Source: Flavobacteriales bacterium UBA4422
GTDB lineage: Bacteria > Bacteroidota > Bacteroidia > Flavobacteriales_G > Salibacteraceae
Direction of reading: 5' to 3'
DNA: 64,000 nucleotides
NCBI GenBank assembly: GCA_002389645.1
Contig: DGQE01000012.1
Coordinates: forward strand, 64,098 to 128,097
In this document: one piece after another, positions 62,075 to 64,000 of the stretch
How the letters are laid out: each line of letters opens with the position of its first letter
Numbering within the stretch: position 1 is the stretch's first letter
Translations under genes and position numbers: made by a program
Notes under the pieces: model-generated
Told to the model about the DNA's origin: nothing
Databases searched by the model: none
Seen by the model: only the letters and a program-made list of their open reading frames with translations

Positions 62075-62224
62075 TTAGCCGGCAAAAATAGCTTTATGAA
62101 TGTGAATAGCACGTCCAAACCACTCATACTTAGTGCAAAGTTCATTTAAGGTTCCAAGTGGAAAGAATGGTAAATACTCAACTCCATATAATACTTGATC
62201 CAAGACCCTTATAAAAGCTTTCAT
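62075..62224 (-). CDS. Possible 49-codon small gene upstream of DUF349
   Basis: An open frame of 49 codons with an ATG (MKAFIRVLDQVLYGVEYL) and a stop at 62075, 10 nt before the DUF349 start. The predicted peptide has ordinary composition, rich in aromatics, without a signal peptide. The DUF349 -7 box overlaps its last codons. No family is recognised, so this may be chance. Confidence 0.3.
   Translation of the reverse strand: MKAFIRVLDQVLYGVEYLPFFPLGTLNELCTKYEWFGRAIHIHKAIFAG
62083..62090 (-). promoter_or_regulatory. -7 box TATTTTTG of the DUF349 gene
   Basis: An exact TAnnTTTG match on the minus strand, 18 nt before the ATG at 62064. Confidence 0.5.
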
Positions 62225-62242
62225 AGGCCCATGACATCTATT

Positions 62243-62250
62243 TATCTTTG
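62243..62250 (+). promoter_or_regulatory. -7 box TATCTTTG of the C45 hydrolase gene
   Basis: An exact TAnnTTTG match, 8 nt before the ATG at 62259. Confidence 0.55.
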
Positions 62251-62258
62251 GAGGCTAT

Positions 62259-63254
62259 ATGCTTTTCGTAAACATCAACAATATCGACCTTAGTGAGGAT
62301 GACTCTAAATGGGGTGAATTATTCTCAAAGACTTGGCCTACTTACGAAAAGTGGTTTTTAAAAGAAGGTTCGAAGGCAAGGCCTGGCTTTCTTTCATCTT
62401 CAGAAGCTTTTCAGAATAACTTCCCAGAGTTGATGGAAACCTACGAGCACTTATGCTCCTTAGCCGGAGGTAAAGATTTAGTTTCTAGATATTTAACCAT
62501 GTATTGCCCACCGCCTTACATGAGTGGCTGCAGTCAAGTTGCATGGACTAAAGACTCTCCTTGTTTAATTAGAAACTACGATTATAGTCCGCGGTATTTC
62601 GAAGGTTTAGTATTAAAAACGAATTGGTTGAAGCCCGTAATTGGAATGAGCGACTGTAATTGGGGTTTATTGGATGGAATGAATGCTGATGGCTTGGCCG
62701 CTTCTTTAACCTTCGGTGGAAGAAGAATTACTCATGAAGGATTTGGAATTCCTTTGGTTGTCAGATATTGTCTTGAAACATGCTCGACAACAGAAGAGGC
62801 AATTAATAAATTGAAAGATATACAAGTGCATATGGCCTATAATGTCACATTACTTGATAAGTATTTGAATTTTGCAACGATCTACTTTATTCCTGGTCAA
62901 GCAAATCGAGTCACCCATTCGCCCGTTGGAACGAATCATCAAGAGGAAATAACATGGCCGGATTATGCTGCAATGACAAAAACTGTTGAGCGAAGAAATA
63001 TTTTGGAGTATGCAGTAACGAATCCATATGAGTTCAAAGAAACTATGATTGCTAAGTTTCTGAAGCCACCTCTTTACAACACCGCATTCGAAAAAGCATT
63101 TGGAACGTTGTATACAGCTTCATATGATCCGATAAATCTAACTATGTCCTACTATTGGCCAGGTAAGGTACTTCACCAAACTTTTGATTCTTTTAACGAA
63201 AAGAAAATCAGTATTACATTGAAAGGAAATGCTTCTAAGCACTTTGTGTCATAG
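62259..63254 (+). CDS. C45-family Ntn hydrolase/acyltransferase
   Basis: A protein of 331 aa. The Ntn nucleophile is Cys91 in YMSGCSQVAW, followed by PCLIRNYDYSPRYF, the typical C45 (acyl-CoA:6-APA acyltransferase-like) arrangement in which the enzyme cleaves itself before the Cys. GLLDGMNADGLAASLTFGG and PLVVRYCLETCSTTEEAI are other family segments. There is no signal peptide, so it is predicted to be cytosolic. The acyl substrate is unknown. Confidence 0.83.
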   Translation: MLFVNINNIDLSEDDSKWGELFSKTWPTYEKWFLKEGSKARPGFLSSSEAFQNNFPELMETYEHLCSLAGGKDLVSRYLTMYCPPPYMSGCSQVAWTKDSPCLIRNYDYSPRYFEGLVLKTNWLKPVIGMSDCNWGLLDGMNADGLAASLTFGGRRITHEGFGIPLVVRYCLETCSTTEEAINKLKDIQVHMAYNVTLLDKYLNFATIYFIPGQANRVTHSPVGTNHQEEITWPDYAAMTKTVERRNILEYAVTNPYEFKETMIAKFLKPPLYNTAFEKAFGTLYTASYDPINLTMSYYWPGKVLHQTFDSFNEKKISITLKGNASKHFVS

Positions 63255-63257
63255 AAA

Positions 63258-63845
63258 CTAGCCGTGAATCTGCTCAGTTTTGCCGTATTTCAGCATCACT
63301 TGAGCTTCATATTCTAAGAAAGAACTCCAAAGTGTATCTACATCCACTTCACCCTCACCTAGATTTCTAGCAAAACTCAAAAACATGGTATAATGCATAG
63401 CTTCACTTCGCATTAGTTCAGCATAAAACTCGGATAGCTCCTTATCATTAATATTCTCAGAGAGCACTCTAAACCGCTCGCAACTTCTTGCTTCTATCAT
63501 CGCTGCTAGTAATAGCGTATTGATTAGGTGTTGTTTTCGACCACCGCTCTTATCTTTAAAAAAAGTTCTAAGATCGCCTACATAAGGATCCTTTCTTTCA
63601 TAACCCAATTTCAATCCTCGCTTTTTCAACTGGTCATGAACTCTCTGAAAATGCTCCATTTCTTCCCTTGCCAATTCTGTCATTGCATCAACAAGCTCTG
63701 GGTATTCAGGAAATTGGACGATAATAGAAATGGCTGCGCTTGCCGCCTTCTGCTCACAAAACGCATGATCTGTAAGAATCTCGGTAATATTCTTTTCGGC
63801 AATGTTTACCCATCTTGGGTCGGTTGGCAATTTAAGTCTGAGCAT
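63258..63845 (-). CDS. miaE: tRNA-(ms2io6A)-hydroxylase MiaE
   Basis: A protein of 195 aa, a ferritin-like diiron enzyme. Conserved ligand segments: DHAFCEQKAASAA, REEMEHFQRVH (ExxH), IEARSCERF and RSEAMHYTMF (ExxH). It hydroxylates the modified A37 of certain tRNAs with O2. The start at 63845 follows a TACCTTCG box. Widespread in Bacteroidota. Confidence 0.92.
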   Translation of the reverse strand: MLRLKLPTDPRWVNIAEKNITEILTDHAFCEQKAASAAISIIVQFPEYPELVDAMTELAREEMEHFQRVHDQLKKRGLKLGYERKDPYVGDLRTFFKDKSGGRKQHLINTLLLAAMIEARSCERFRVLSENINDKELSEFYAELMRSEAMHYTMFLSFARNLGEGEVDVDTLWSSFLEYEAQVMLKYGKTEQIHG

Positions 63846-63865
63846 CGATTTTAAAATCTTTGCTG

Positions 63866-63873
63866 CGAAGGTA
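63866..63873 (-). promoter_or_regulatory. -7-like box TACCTTCG of miaE
   Basis: A TAnnTTCG variant on the minus strand, 20 nt before the ATG at 63845. Confidence 0.4.
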
Positions 63874-63915
63874 AAATGTTACCTAGAACTAGTCGTTTCA
63901 TCTACGATATTTGCA

Positions 63916-64000
63916 ATGGTGGTAATCAAAAAAATACTTTGGTCTGTATTGATCGTGTCCTTTACCTTAACATCGTGTGGAAACAGATGCAAAAGACTTG
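63916..64000 (+). CDS. Small lipoprotein, 5' part only (possible copy F)
   Basis: The frame is open to the window end. The signal peptide MVVIKKILWSVLIVSFTLTSC ends in a lipobox LTSC, and the mature part starts GNRCKRL, again with a second Cys within four residues of the lipid Cys. This resembles the cysteine-rich family but the rest is outside the window. Confidence 0.5.
   Translation, partial: MVVIKKILWSVLIVSFTLTSCGNRCKRL

Noticed and set aside
1..64000. rRNA, tRNA, CRISPR, insertion sequences, integrase or toxin-antitoxin modules
   Set aside because: None was seen. The 439-bp-spaced direct repeat at 34.1-34.7 kb is within coding genes and has no terminal inverted repeats, so it is not a mobile element.

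Overview
The window looks like chromosomal DNA of a free-living, probably marine, member of the Bacteroidota, most likely order Flavobacteriales. That assignment is inference from gene families. The window has cargo proteins of the type IX secretion system (T9SS; both type A and type B C-terminal sorting domains), a complete Bat operon, bacillithiol synthesis (bshA), DUF349, DUF5606, DUF5777 and DUF6702 proteins, a DPP11-like S46 peptidase, MiaE, and many copies of the Bacteroidota -7 promoter box TAnnTTTG. I see no rRNA, tRNA, CRISPR array, insertion sequence or prophage. No stretch longer than about 240 bases lacks a gene.

Layout. 0-2 kb: a YwqK-like secreted protein, an AIM24-family gene interrupted by an in-frame TGA, and tpx. 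2-8 kb: a large sortilin-type beta-propeller protein, then a minus-strand cluster of two haem-type lipoproteins, an OB-fold lipoprotein, YceI and a DUF5777 beta-barrel. 8-19 kb: a membrane-anchored MutS-like ATPase, two T9SS type B proteins, ArsC, an alpha/beta hydrolase, an EamA transporter, an Hsp15-like protein, a glycosyltransferase, DUF6702 and DUF5606. 19-26.6 kb: a subtilase coupled to a sorting-domain-only protein and an HsdR_N-like protein, holA, rsmG, an ECF sigma factor and a GT2 enzyme. 26.7-37 kb: a GH3/beta-lactamase fusion, bshA, four small cysteine-rich lipoproteins around a MauE/thioredoxin-like membrane protein, a 25-residue-repeat protein, a MORN protein, a GIN-domain lipoprotein and pepE. 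37-48.5 kb: a T9SS PKD protein, an S46 peptidase, an SpmAB-type fusion, an MBOAT/SGNH pair, DUF721, recF, a TPR protein, ribH and a MazG-like pyrophosphatase. 48.7-57 kb: moxR-DUF58-bat genes. 57-64 kb: ilvE, an alpha/beta hydrolase, a GT2, another cysteine-rich lipoprotein, DUF349, a C45 hydrolase, miaE and the start of a further small lipoprotein.

Three cross-cutting signals stand out. (1) A family of small (66-72 aa) lipoproteins with an even number of non-lipid cysteines occurs five times, with a possible sixth at the window edge, and clusters around bshA and a CxxC membrane protein. (2) Several -7 boxes lie only 4-9 nt before start codons, some of them GTG or TTG, which suggests leaderless mRNAs. 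(3) Fifteen of sixteen convergent gene pairs abut or overlap, five of them through shared stop codons.
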